A stretch of 64,000 nt of DNA. Source: Motiliproteus sp036960175. Its GTDB lineage: Bacteria; Pseudomonadota; Gammaproteobacteria; Pseudomonadales; Balneatricaceae. The notes below the pieces were generated by a model. The model had not been told where the DNA came from and made no database searches. It saw nothing but the letters and a program-made list of their open reading frames with translations. Positions 1-7,863 of the stretch are shown piece by piece. How positions within the stretch are numbered: position 1 is the first letter of the stretch; the number at the start of each line of letters is the position of its first letter. The stretch is taken from positions 151,557-215,556 of the forward strand of contig JBALWH010000003.1 in NCBI GenBank assembly GCA_036960175.1, written 5' to 3'. The translations under genes and the position numbers were made by a program.

Positions 1-296
1 GTCCCAGCCAACGCTTTATTACCTCAATGATGTTTCGCGTCCGTAATATCCCCGCTGGGCTCTACAAAGCCCTGGGCGGTTTCGCCACCAACAACGTCAA
101 TTTGCTTAAACTGGAAAGCTATATGGCTGGTGGAACACTGAAACGCTGCCAATTCCACTTGGATGCCGTGGGCCATCCCGATCAGCGTTCGCTGCAACTG
201 GCTTTACAGGAACTGGATTTCTTTGCCGAAAAAGTCCGCATACTCGGAACTTATGAAGCCCACTCCTTTCGAACCGACCATGAATTAATTGAATAA
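1..296 (+). CDS. pheA: Prephenate dehydratase, C-terminal ACT domain (5' end outside window)
   Basis: Partial gene: the frame is open from base 3, so the apparent ATG at 27 is internal. The visible ~98 residues are the regulatory ACT domain that binds phenylalanine in prephenate dehydratase (prephenate to phenylpyruvate, phenylalanine biosynthesis). Diagnostic stretches are FRVRNIPAGLYKALGGFATN, then KLESYMAGG and GHPDQ. This wording matches the stand-alone (alphaproteobacterial-style) enzyme rather than the ACT domain of the chorismate mutase-fused P-protein of enterics. The stop is 10 bases before the next gene, so it probably leads the operon with the copper genes. The catalytic domain is not visible, so monofunctionality is inferred from the ACT type only. 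Confidence 0.85.
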   Translation, partial: PSQRFITSMMFRVRNIPAGLYKALGGFATNNVNLLKLESYMAGGTLKRCQFHLDAVGHPDQRSLQLALQELDFFAEKVRILGTYEAHSFRTDHELIE

Positions 297-306
297 ACGA
301 TAAACC

Positions 307-792
307 ATGGAAACAACCTCAGAAGCCAACACATTTAAATGGCAACAATGGCTATGGATACTGCTATTGATCAGCTTGCTCGCCTACCTAGGCTGGCTCG
401 GCCGCACGCTGCTGGAATCTCAGAATCTGCCCGTAGATATCCTGCCCGGCACTGCCCAATGCGATATCCGCCACGCACCCTGTGTTGCGCAACGCGGAAC
501 ACAGCAAATCACCTTTGCCATCGACTCAACTGAACTGGACTCCAAACACCCGGTTAAACTGCGGGTGGAATTAGCAGGATTCGAATCCGAAAGAGTTGAA
601 ATAGATTTGCAAGGACGCGATATGTTTATGGGAGAAAACACCTACTCGCTGCAGCGCCAGCAAGACGGCAGTTATCGCGCCGAGGGTCAGCTCCCCGTTT
701 GCAGCACCGATCTGATGACCTGGCGCGCAACGGTAAGAATCCAGCAAGGCCAACAATGGTTGGGCGGCATCTTTGATTTCGAGGCCCGTTAA
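307..792 (+). CDS. Small membrane-anchored periplasmic protein next to SCO1
   Basis: 161 residues. One transmembrane helix (about residues 16-36, WLWILLLISLLAYLGWLG) is followed by a periplasmic domain of mostly beta character. Three cysteines stand out: CDIRHAPC near residues 49-56 and PVCS near 137. It lies 10 bp after pheA and its TAA is immediately followed by the ATG of the SCO1 gene, so the two are probably co-translated. Position and topology suggest a helper in cytochrome oxidase assembly or copper handling, similar in role to FixH/YtkA-type proteins, but I do not recognise the family firmly. Function unknown. Confidence 0.75.
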   Translation: METTSEANTFKWQQWLWILLLISLLAYLGWLGRTLLESQNLPVDILPGTAQCDIRHAPCVAQRGTQQITFAIDSTELDSKHPVKLRVELAGFESERVEIDLQGRDMFMGENTYSLQRQQDGSYRAEGQLPVCSTDLMTWRATVRIQQGQQWLGGIFDFEAR

Positions 793-1389
793 ATGACACA
801 AAAATTAACACCCCTAAAATGGATCACCCTGGCAATCGCAGCACTGGCTGTTGCGACGACACTTTCCCTTCAAAACATGAAGGATAGCAAACCCCAGAGC
901 CCTTACTCTGGGCTCGGTGGCGATTTCACCCTCACTGGCCACCAAGGTCCGGTATCTCTCAAAGACTACCGTGGCAAAGTGGTAGTAATGATGTTCGGTT
1001 TTACCTCTTGCCCGGATGTTTGCCCTACGGGCCTGGCCAACGTATCTGCAGCACTCGGCCATCTTAATGAAGCAGAGCTGAAAACTGTCGACGCGTTCTT
1101 TATCAGTGTTGACCCTGATCGTGATACTCCAGAACGGCTGGATCAATACACGCGTTACTTTAACAAGAAAATCCAAGGCATTAGCGGCAGCAAGGCAGAT
1201 ATAGACAAGGTAGTCGGAGCCTACGGTGCTTTTTATCAAATGGTATCCCTACCTGACTCAGAGCTTAAATACTCCGTCGATCACAGCGCCCGAATCTATC
1301 TCATCGACACACAGGGGCAACTAGCTCAGCTGATGTTTCATAATTCCCCCCCTGCTGAACTTGCCGCTGAAATTAAGAAGCTAATCTGA
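793..1389 (+). CDS. SCO1/SenC family copper chaperone
   Basis: 198 residues, thioredoxin fold, anchored by an N-terminal helix (about residues 11-27). The copper/redox motif is FTSCPDVCP with C73 and C77 (CxxxC), and the distal ligand is H164 in SVDHSARIYLID. SCO proteins deliver or reduce copper for the CuA/CuB centres of cytochrome c oxidase at the outer face of the inner membrane. It starts directly after the stop of the preceding small membrane protein and is followed 56 bp later by a PCu(A)C chaperone, the classic partner. All three ligand residues are intact, so it should be functional. Confidence 0.93.
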   Translation: MTQKLTPLKWITLAIAALAVATTLSLQNMKDSKPQSPYSGLGGDFTLTGHQGPVSLKDYRGKVVVMMFGFTSCPDVCPTGLANVSAALGHLNEAELKTVDAFFISVDPDRDTPERLDQYTRYFNKKIQGISGSKADIDKVVGAYGAFYQMVSLPDSELKYSVDHSARIYLIDTQGQLAQLMFHNSPPAELAAEIKKLI

Positions 1390-1445
1390 TTATTTTCTCC
1401 GCTGCTATAGCGTTTATTTAAACCTTCGCTGGTAAGGAACAACCA

Positions 1446-1928
1446 ATGAAAAAACTTATCCCTCTCGTATTTTCGCTGTTAACCTGCAGCGCATTCGCCG
1501 ATGTTCAGGTCAGCAACGCCTATATCAGAGCCACACCACCCGGAGCGCCTACCAGCGCCGCCTTTATGACCCTAAAAAACAGCAACACTAATGAGATTAA
1601 GCTCATCAGCGTTCAATCCGAGATTGCTCGCAGCACCGAACTGCACACCGTAAAACAAGAAAATGACACCATGAAAATGCGCCAGGTAGAAAGCATTACC
1701 ATACCGGCAGCTGGCCAGGTTGAACTTAAGCCCGGTGGGAATCATATTATGTTGATTGGTTTAAACGGGGCCATTAAAGAAGGTCAGGAAGTGATGCTGA
1801 TTCTGAACTTTTCGGACGGTTCGATGCAGCACCTGATGTTACCGGTAAAGAACATAATGGCGACAAATTCAATGGCTAATGGCGAACATAGCAGCCACAG
1901 CCCCGATCACACCCAGAAACACCACTAA
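1446..1928 (+). CDS. PCu(A)C periplasmic copper chaperone
   Basis: 160 residues with a signal peptide (MKKLIPLVFSLLTCSAFA, cleavage after residue ~18). The family signature H-X10-M-X21-H-X-M is matched exactly by H67, M78, H100 and M102, which bind Cu(I). The C-terminal ~20 residues are His/Met-rich (several HS, HH pairs), which may give extra copper capacity. PCu(A)C proteins hand copper to cytochrome oxidase together with SCO proteins, and the SCO gene is just upstream. A good ribosome site (AAGGA) lies 8 bases before the ATG. The gene ends before a strong hairpin terminator. Confidence 0.93.
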   Translation: MKKLIPLVFSLLTCSAFADVQVSNAYIRATPPGAPTSAAFMTLKNSNTNEIKLISVQSEIARSTELHTVKQENDTMKMRQVESITIPAAGQVELKPGGNHIMLIGLNGAIKEGQEVMLILNFSDGSMQHLMLPVKNIMATNSMANGEHSSHSPDHTQKHH

Positions 1929-1940
1929 TACTCACGCCCA

Positions 1941-1970
1941 AAAAAAGGTACTCTTTTGAGTACCTTTTTT
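1941..1970. terminator. Bidirectional rho-independent terminator
   Basis: AAAAAAGGTACTC - TTTT - GAGTACCTTTTTT is a perfect 13-bp stem with a 4-base loop and T runs on both strands. It lies between the convergent copper operon and epmC and can stop transcription from both sides. Confidence 0.9.
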
Positions 1971-2009
1971 TATTCAAGTAATACCTCTAAAACGCCAACC
2001 CAACATAGA

Positions 2010-2600
2010 TTACCAATGCAGTTCTTTCAAACTGAAATGCTCTGACGCGGGTAGCGGACGTCGATAAAACTCGGCCAGACTTGCCACCAACAGCCTCGGT
2101 CGCTCAGCCAGCCCCTGCTGCAAATAGCACAGCACCTGTTGGTAGACATTCTCTTTAAATTCAGCATTATCTGTGGGCACACCGCTGAGATTATCAGCGC
2201 TAACCCGAAACTTATAGCCACAGGCTTTAGCAAGAATCCACTCCAACGCCTGAGGCTTTACCTCCACCTGTTCAAAGCAGGCTTGCTGATCCTGGCTACG
2301 GCCATCGGGCTGGTACCAATAACCAAAATCTTCCAGCAACCTACGCTCTGGCCCGGCAATACACCAATGACTGATTTCATGCAGACAACTAGCATAATAG
2401 CCGTGAGCAAAAATCACTCGGTGATGAGGATGACTATCATCGGCGGGAAGGTAAATCGGTTCTTCTTCACCTCTCACCAGCAGGGTATTGCAGCGGTGCT
2501 GAAAAAGGTCATTAAAGATTCTGATCATGTCTTTTGGATCATGACAAACAGCTGAGGCAGCCGATTTTAACGAGCAATCAGCTTGGACCTGATCGCTCAC
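2010..2600 (-). CDS. epmC: Elongation factor P hydroxylase EpmC (YfcM)
   Basis: Iron-dependent hydroxylase of the lysyl-lysine modification on EF-P. The metal-site region is clear: HEISHWCIAG (HExxH-like), preceded by RVIFAHGYYAS and followed by FGYWYQPDGR and QVEVKPQALEW, all hallmarks of the family. The frame is open upstream to 2633, but I chose the GTG at 2600 because it overlaps the TGA of the upstream lipoprotein gene (GTGA), giving 196 residues, near the usual ~180. An internal ATG at 2528 is an alternative and would sit at the start of the conserved domain. epmA, epmB and efp are not in this window. Confidence 0.88.
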   Translation of the reverse strand: MSDQVQADCSLKSAASAVCHDPKDMIRIFNDLFQHRCNTLLVRGEEEPIYLPADDSHPHHRVIFAHGYYASCLHEISHWCIAGPERRLLEDFGYWYQPDGRSQDQQACFEQVEVKPQALEWILAKACGYKFRVSADNLSGVPTDNAEFKENVYQQVLCYLQQGLAERPRLLVASLAEFYRRPLPASEHFSLKELHW

Positions 2601-3301
2601 TGAAACGGCTCCCAGCCATTGCCTTTCAGCCACCAGGTCTGACCTGTTTCGCGATCAATACGCGCAGCCACGTAGCCCTTTACGTCACCAGCAGCGGGTC
2701 GTAAGATAACCTGATAAACGGATAAAGGCATCGACTCAAGTTCATTGACTTCATCCCAACCGCCATCTCTGGCAGTCCAGCTAAGCCCCGTCGCTTCGTC
2801 ATACTTAAAAATAACCCACTGCCCTTTCGGGGTGTAGGCTGATACCAATTTAAAACCTGTGGCAGGACCACCACTACTGGCCTTAGCACCACCACTCGGG
2901 CGGTTATTCTGTTCCGCCAACATTTGTTGAAGCTGCTTAACCAAAGTCGGTACTTCATCTTTGGCGTCATCACCTGACTGCGATTCAAGCTCTTTGTCAG
3001 CCGTGGACTTAACTTGTGCCTGACGCAGTTGCATCTGCTGTAATGCCTGTAGCAGCTGCAAATTACGCTGCTGTATAGCCTGCATATGCTGGTTCAGCTT
3101 AATGACCTGCTCCTGCATCAACGTAATCCGCTCCGCTACTTGGGCGTTGGATTTCGCCATCTCATCAAAGCGACCTTGAATAGGGGCCAACGGATCAACC
3201 GGGGCCTTCGCTACAGCTGGAGCACTCTCAGGCTTGACGGCCTGGGCCTGACAGCCCGCCACTAGCAACAGCAAGCTACAAAGCAGTATCGAACGCATCA
3301 T
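2597..3301 (-). CDS. Lipoprotein with coiled coil and tandem TG-W repeats
   Basis: 234 residues. The signal peptide ends in a lipobox (LLLVAGC, Cys ~17), so it is a predicted lipoprotein. Residues ~45-100 are Gln-rich heptad sequence (coiled coil, possibly oligomerising). A Gly/Ser-rich linker leads to a C-terminal domain holding two similar units, YDEATGLSWTARDGGWDEV and IDRETGQTWWLKGNGWEPF. It overlaps epmC by 4 bp, so the two are translationally coupled, though no functional link is obvious. I do not recognise a named family. Confidence 0.8.
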   Translation of the reverse strand: MMRSILLCSLLLLVAGCQAQAVKPESAPAVAKAPVDPLAPIQGRFDEMAKSNAQVAERITLMQEQVIKLNQHMQAIQQRNLQLLQALQQMQLRQAQVKSTADKELESQSGDDAKDEVPTLVKQLQQMLAEQNNRPSGGAKASSGGPATGFKLVSAYTPKGQWVIFKYDEATGLSWTARDGGWDEVNELESMPLSVYQVILRPAAGDVKGYVAARIDRETGQTWWLKGNGWEPFQ

Positions 3302-3385
3302 ATTTAAACAGTCTCGATTTTATTAATGGGCGTAACTTTAATTATTCTAACCACATAGCGAATAGTTGCCATGCCCTAGCCTAGG

Positions 3386-4243
3386 TCAGAGCGACAATAT
3401 ATCCAGCAATTCCGGTCTCTGCTCAGTATCCGTAACACTGCGGTCAGAACTCAGAGCTAGAGATTTAAAATCGTAGAGTTCCGTATCCGCCAGATGAGAA
3501 GGTACCACGTGCTTCAGACTACGAAACATAACCTCAATTCGGCCAGGGAAACGCTGATCCCAATCCAGTAACATTTCTTTGATCACCTGACGCTGCAAAT
3601 TGTCCTGAGAGCCGCAAAGATTGCAGGGAATAATCGGAAATTCCTTCAGCTGCGCATAAGCTTCAATATCCTTCTCGCGACAATAGGCCAATGGCCGGAT
3701 AACGATGTTTTTACCGTCATCGCTTTTCAGCTTAGGCGGCATGGTCTTCAATTTTCCACCGTAGAACATGTTCAGAAAAAAAGTCTCCAGAATATCTTCC
3801 CGATGATGACCCAGGGCGATCTTGGTTGCACCGATGCTTTGTGCAAAACGGTACAGAGTACCCCGCCTCATCCGCGAACAGAGACTGCAGGTGGTCTTGC
3901 CTTCAGGGATAATTTCTTTCACCACTGAGTACGTATCGCGCTCCACCACATGATAGGGAACACCAATCGAACTCAAATATTCAGGCAGTATGTGTTCAGG
4001 AAATCCGGGCTGTTTCTGGTCGAGATTAACCGCCACAATCTCAAAATTGATAGGAGCACTCTTCTGCAAATTCAACAGGATATCTAGCATCGCGTAAGAA
4101 TCTTTGCCTCCGGAAAGACAAGCCATCACCTTATCGCCATCCTCGATCATGCTGAAATCTTCAATGGCTCGCCCCACATCACGACGCAAACGTTTCTGCA
4201 ATTTGTTGATCGGAGTTTTGTTTTTGTTGATGAGGGATTCCAT
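3386..4243 (-). CDS. ttcA: tRNA 2-thiocytidine(32) synthetase TtcA
   Basis: 285 residues. The PP-loop ATP-binding motif SGGKDS is at residues 44-49. The Fe-S cluster cysteines are C119 and C122 (CSLC) and C207/C210 (CNLC). GHHRED near 147 is also typical. TtcA thiolates C32 of certain tRNAs, using ATP and a [4Fe-4S] cluster. Length and motif spacing match the family. It is divergent from the tetR gene; no convincing promoter for ttcA was found in the 256-bp intergenic region. Confidence 0.95.
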   Translation of the reverse strand: MESLINKNKTPINKLQKRLRRDVGRAIEDFSMIEDGDKVMACLSGGKDSYAMLDILLNLQKSAPINFEIVAVNLDQKQPGFPEHILPEYLSSIGVPYHVVERDTYSVVKEIIPEGKTTCSLCSRMRRGTLYRFAQSIGATKIALGHHREDILETFFLNMFYGGKLKTMPPKLKSDDGKNIVIRPLAYCREKDIEAYAQLKEFPIIPCNLCGSQDNLQRQVIKEMLLDWDQRFPGRIEVMFRSLKHVVPSHLADTELYDFKSLALSSDRSVTDTEQRPELLDILSL

Positions 4244-4427
4244 GGTACTTCCGCTAATAAAATAGTGACCACTGAAGGCAGGTCAGGAGAACAAATTCGA
4301 GGGACGGAATTTTACGCTGAAACGGCCTAAGGCTCCAGCTAAAAGGATTAGCTGAAACATCGTTGCAACATTATGCAGACGCAAACCTACAGAAACCGTA
4401 ACAATCGTTCAAATATGATTTTTCTCA

Positions 4428-4456
4428 TTGACACGCTATTATCACCAGAGTATATT
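4428..4456 (+). promoter_or_regulatory. Sigma-70 promoter of the tetR gene
   Basis: TTGACA at 4428-4433, a 17-base spacer, then TATATT at 4451-4456: a near-consensus promoter. The TTG of the -35 box also opens the reading frame, but it cannot be the start codon if this is the promoter, which supports the ATG at 4500 as the tetR start. Confidence 0.8.
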
Positions 4457-4470
4457 TCGACGAATCGTCA
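4457..4470. promoter_or_regulatory. Candidate TetR operator at its own promoter
   Basis: TCGACGAATCGTCA abuts the -10 box and covers the expected transcription start. Its core GACGA-A-TCGTC is a perfect inverted repeat. The same 14-mer with one change recurs at 5470-5483 before the RND operon. Autorepression is inferred from position and symmetry. Confidence 0.55.
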
Positions 4471-4499
4471 TTAATGATTTTTTATCTGTAGAAAAGCCC

Positions 4500-5252
4500 A
4501 TGAGCCCACGCCCTCTAGACAAACAAAGCCTGCTAGCCCGCGAACATGAAATTATTGAGGCAGCACTTTCTATCCTTGAGGAAATTGACGTATCCCAACT
4601 TACGATGGATAAGGTGGTTGAACGGGTTCCCTACTCCAAGGGCACCGTATACAGCCACTTTTCCTGTAAAGAAGACCTGATCTCCGGTATCGGTAACTAT
4701 GCCCTACGCACCATGATAGGCCTGTTCAGCCGAGCTACGGAGCATCAGGGCAGTAGCCGGGATCGGTATTTGGGAATGACCTTTGCCTACCTGATCTGGT
4801 CACTGTTAAAGCCGACTCTGTTCCATACCGCCCTCTGCGGGAAAAGCCCCTCGGTCGTAGGCAAGACCTCACCTGAACGAATAAAAGAACACGAAGCCTT
4901 AGAACAGAAACTCATGGGGATTCTGCACAAGCTTATCGATGGCGGCATGGCCGATGGCAGCTTCGTGCTGCCACCACACATGAACAAACAGCAAGTCAGC
5001 TTTGTTGGTTGGGCCAACAGTTTTGGATCCATCATGCTGCTGGCTGATGACCTGAACACCTGTGCGGGGCGTTACGGTCTCTACCTGGAACGAGAATACT
5101 TCAATGCAATCAATATCTTCCTCGATGGCCTGAACTGGAAGCCACTGTCCAGTGAATATGATTACCGCGTGATGATTAAGCAATTCTTAGAAGAGCGTTT
5201 TGCCGATGAGCTTGCAGAACTTAAAGCCCGAGGAAGGGTACTGATGATGTAA
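4500..5252 (+). CDS. TetR/AcrR family transcriptional regulator
   Basis: 250 residues from the ATG at 4500 (MSPRPLDKQSLLAREHEIIE). The N-terminal helix-turn-helix is typical: LTMDKVVERVPYSKGTVYSHF around residues 35-56, followed by CKEDLI. The longer ligand domain is family-specific and its ligand cannot be read. It is encoded just upstream of, and in the same direction as, the RND/LolA-like/barrel operon, with its own terminator between. A shared inverted repeat at both promoters suggests it represses itself and the export operon. The frame extends to a TTG at 4428, rejected because that TTG is part of the -35 box. Confidence 0.9.
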   Translation: MSPRPLDKQSLLAREHEIIEAALSILEEIDVSQLTMDKVVERVPYSKGTVYSHFSCKEDLISGIGNYALRTMIGLFSRATEHQGSSRDRYLGMTFAYLIWSLLKPTLFHTALCGKSPSVVGKTSPERIKEHEALEQKLMGILHKLIDGGMADGSFVLPPHMNKQQVSFVGWANSFGSIMLLADDLNTCAGRYGLYLEREYFNAINIFLDGLNWKPLSSEYDYRVMIKQFLEERFADELAELKARGRVLMM

Positions 5253-5317
5253 TAGGGGTATGAATTCATCCCGGCAGATTAATTTAAAAGCGCTGATGAT
5301 CTATCAGCAACAGTAAT

Positions 5318-5342
5318 AATGCGGTGAATAGCCGCATTTTTT
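5318..5342 (+). terminator. Rho-independent terminator after tetR
   Basis: AATGCGG - TGAATAG - CCGCATT followed by a short T run. It separates tetR from the export operon, so the two are probably transcribed from distinct promoters. Confidence 0.75.
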
Positions 5343-5469
5343 AAACGGATATAATGACGTTTAGTCAGAATCACCGTTTAGATAAATCAACACGCTAGAC
5401 CAATAACACTATGAATAGCGGTTTTATCGCTATTCCAGGCCCACTTACGGGTATTTTTTTAACCACTTA

Positions 5470-5483
5470 TCGACGAAGCGTCA
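5470..5483. promoter_or_regulatory. Second copy of the candidate TetR operator, before the RND operon
   Basis: TCGACGAAGCGTCA differs at one base from the 14-mer at the tetR promoter (4457-4470). It lies immediately upstream of the ribosome site (AAGGAGAG) and start of the RND gene, i.e. in the likely 5' leader. I could not identify a clear -35/-10 pair for this operon. A perfect AATAGCG...CGCTATT repeat also lies upstream (5414-5434). Confidence 0.5.
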
Positions 5484-5499
5484 ACAAGGAGAGAGAACA

Positions 5500-7863
5500 A
5501 TGCAAGAACGACTCTTTCGATGGATTATCGCCCATCCCATTTCGGTCATCCTGCTATCACTGATCTTAGTCATCGGTGCCGCGACGGGGGCTCAACATCT
5601 GGTATTCAAAGGGGATTACCGAGTTTTCTTCAGTGATGAAAACCCTCAGCTAACCGCCTATGAATCGATGCAAAAAATCTATAGCAAAAGCGATAACGTC
5701 TCTTTTGTTATTGAACCCGCTGAAGGGCAGATCTTTACCCCGATACAACTAGAGGCGATCCGCAAACTGACTGAAGCAGCTTGGCAGATCCCCTACTCCA
5801 CTCGGGTTGATTCTATCAGCAACTATCAGTACACCTTCGCCGAAGAAGATGATCTGATCGTCGAAGACCTGGTTACCGAAGGTGCGCCGCTAGAAAGCAT
5901 CGATCTGAAACGCATAGCCTCAGTTTCAACCAGTGAGCCGCAACTGGTGAATAAGCTGGTGTCCCCAGAAGGGCATGTAGCCGTGGTGAATGTCACCATT
6001 CAGCTGCCCGGTAAAAACCCAGTAACCGAAGGCCCGGAAGTAGCCACAAAAGTTCGTGAACTCAAGGCTCAATTCGAAGCGGACAACCCAGGTTCGAAGG
6101 TTTACCTCTCCGGCATGGTAATGATGAATGTGGCTTTTACCGAAGCCGCGATGCAGGACAACGCGACCCTAGTGCCATTGATGTTCCTAGTCGTCGTCCT
6201 GACTATCGGGGCGCTGCTTCGAACCATCACCGGAACGATCTCGACCGTCATGGTTATCCTCGTCAGTATCGCCACCACAATGGGCCTGGCGGGCTGGAGC
6301 GGTCTTTACCTGACCGGACCATCCTCCTCCGCCCCGACTATGATTCTGACGTTGGCCGTGGCCGACTGTATTCACATTCTCACAACCTTATTCTATGAGA
6401 TGCGCCAAGGGGTGGAGAAACGCAAAGCACTACTGGACAGCCTGAAGCTAAACTTTAAGCCCATCCTGCTGACCAGCATCACCACCGCCATTGGCTTCTT
6501 GAGCATGAACTTCTCCGACTCGCCTCCTTTCGCTGATCTCGGCAACATGGTGGCTACGGGCGTCATGCTGGCGTTCCTTTTTTCTATTACCCTGTTCCCG
6601 GCGATGCTGTCCTTGCTACCACTGCGGGTGAAGGTTCAAACTGAAGAACATAGCGATTTGATGGACAAGTTTTCCCTGTTCGTTATCAACAAGCGCAAGG
6701 TTTTACTGCCTAGCATGGCTGCCGTGATCATCGGCGCCAGCTTATTTATCCCCAATAACGAGCTAAATGACGACTTCGTTCAGTACTTCGATAAGAGCGT
6801 TCCCTTTCGCCATTCCACTGATTTTATGCAGGAGAACCTGTCCGGCATGACGACGCTGGAAATTTCCATCGATAGTCGACAGGCCAGCGGCATCAATGCT
6901 CCTGAGTTTATCGCCACGCTGGAGGGTTTCACCCAATGGTTACGCCTACAACCGGAAACTGACCACGTCAACTCACTCAGCGATACCTTCAAACGCCTGA
7001 ATAAAAACATGCACGGCGATGATCAAGACTGGTATCGCCTGCCAGACTCTCAGGAGATGGCCGCTCAGTATCTGCTGCTCTACGAAATGTCCTTGCCTTA
7101 CGGCCTGGATCTGAATAATCAGCTTAATGTGGATAAATCCGCTACCCGGGTAATTGGTACTTTCAAGAATCTGACGTCACAGCAAATTATCGACCTAGAA
7201 CAGCGTCTGCAGGCCTGGTTCAGTGAGAATGCGGGGGATTATGCAATATCAATCACCAGTCCCAACCTGATGTTCAGCCATATTGGCCAGCGCAATATCA
7301 CCTCCATGTTGATTGGCACTGTAGCCGCACTGTTACTAATCTCGCTACTGCTGGGACTAGCACTGAAATCCGTGCGCTATGGCCTGCTCAGCCTGATTCC
7401 TAACCTAGCACCCGCCGCCATCGGTTTTGGTTTATGGGGATTATGGCAAGGACAGATAGGGTTGGGAATGTCAGTTGTGGTAGGCATGACTTTGGGCATC
7501 GTCGTCGATGATACCGTGCACTTCCTGAGTAAATATCTGCACGCCCGTGACGACAAAGGTAAATCCGCAGAAGAGTCAGTCCGCTACGCTTTTTCCAGCG
7601 TTGGCCGCGCGCTCTGGATCACAACCATGGTCTTGGTAGCTGGCTTTATGATGCTGGCGCAATCCACCTTTAAGTTTAACGGGGATATGGGACTGCTCAC
7701 CGCCATCATTATTCTATTGGCACTAGTAGTCGATTTCCTATTCCTGCCGCCACTGTTGATCAAACTCGATCATCTACTTAATCCTGATGCTAAAAAACAA
7801 ACTATTGCAGAACCAACCCCAGCACTGACTGGTAACAATGAGGTATCTACCGATGCGGTTTAA
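5500..7863 (+). CDS. RND/MMPL superfamily exporter (COG1033-type permease)
   Basis: 787 residues with the duplicated RND plan: N-terminal helix (~13-33), periplasmic loop, five-helix block (~225-375), second helix (~405), second periplasmic loop, and a second helix block (~605-755). Sequences such as GVMLAFLFSITLFPAMLSLLP and GMTLGIVVDDTVHFLSKYL are typical of the MMPL/sterol-sensing-like domain. It is too short and lacks the partner of a drug-efflux AcrB. Members of this class (e.g. HpnN, MmpL3) move lipids. Context supports envelope lipid or lipoprotein transport: a LolA-like carrier and an outer-membrane barrel follow in the same operon. Driven by proton motive force by family. Substrate unknown. 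Confidence 0.88.
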   Translation: MQERLFRWIIAHPISVILLSLILVIGAATGAQHLVFKGDYRVFFSDENPQLTAYESMQKIYSKSDNVSFVIEPAEGQIFTPIQLEAIRKLTEAAWQIPYSTRVDSISNYQYTFAEEDDLIVEDLVTEGAPLESIDLKRIASVSTSEPQLVNKLVSPEGHVAVVNVTIQLPGKNPVTEGPEVATKVRELKAQFEADNPGSKVYLSGMVMMNVAFTEAAMQDNATLVPLMFLVVVLTIGALLRTITGTISTVMVILVSIATTMGLAGWSGLYLTGPSSSAPTMILTLAVADCIHILTTLFYEMRQGVEKRKALLDSLKLNFKPILLTSITTAIGFLSMNFSDSPPFADLGNMVATGVMLAFLFSITLFPAMLSLLPLRVKVQTEEHSDLMDKFSLFVINKRKVLLPSMAAVIIGASLFIPNNELNDDFVQYFDKSVPFRHSTDFMQENLSGMTTLEISIDSRQASGINAPEFIATLEGFTQWLRLQPETDHVNSLSDTFKRLNKNMHGDDQDWYRLPDSQEMAAQYLLLYEMSLPYGLDLNNQLNVDKSATRVIGTFKNLTSQQIIDLEQRLQAWFSENAGDYAISITSPNLMFSHIGQRNITSMLIGTVAALLLISLLLGLALKSVRYGLLSLIPNLAPAAIGFGLWGLWQGQIGLGMSVVVGMTLGIVVDDTVHFLSKYLHARDDKGKSAEESVRYAFSSVGRALWITTMVLVAGFMMLAQSTFKFNGDMGLLTAIIILLALVVDFLFLPPLLIKLDHLLNPDAKKQTIAEPTPALTGNNEVSTDAV

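Noticed and set aside
4428..4499. TTG start for tetR at 4428
   Set aside because: The TTG is part of a TTGACA-17-TATATT promoter; the ATG at 4500 fits the family start.
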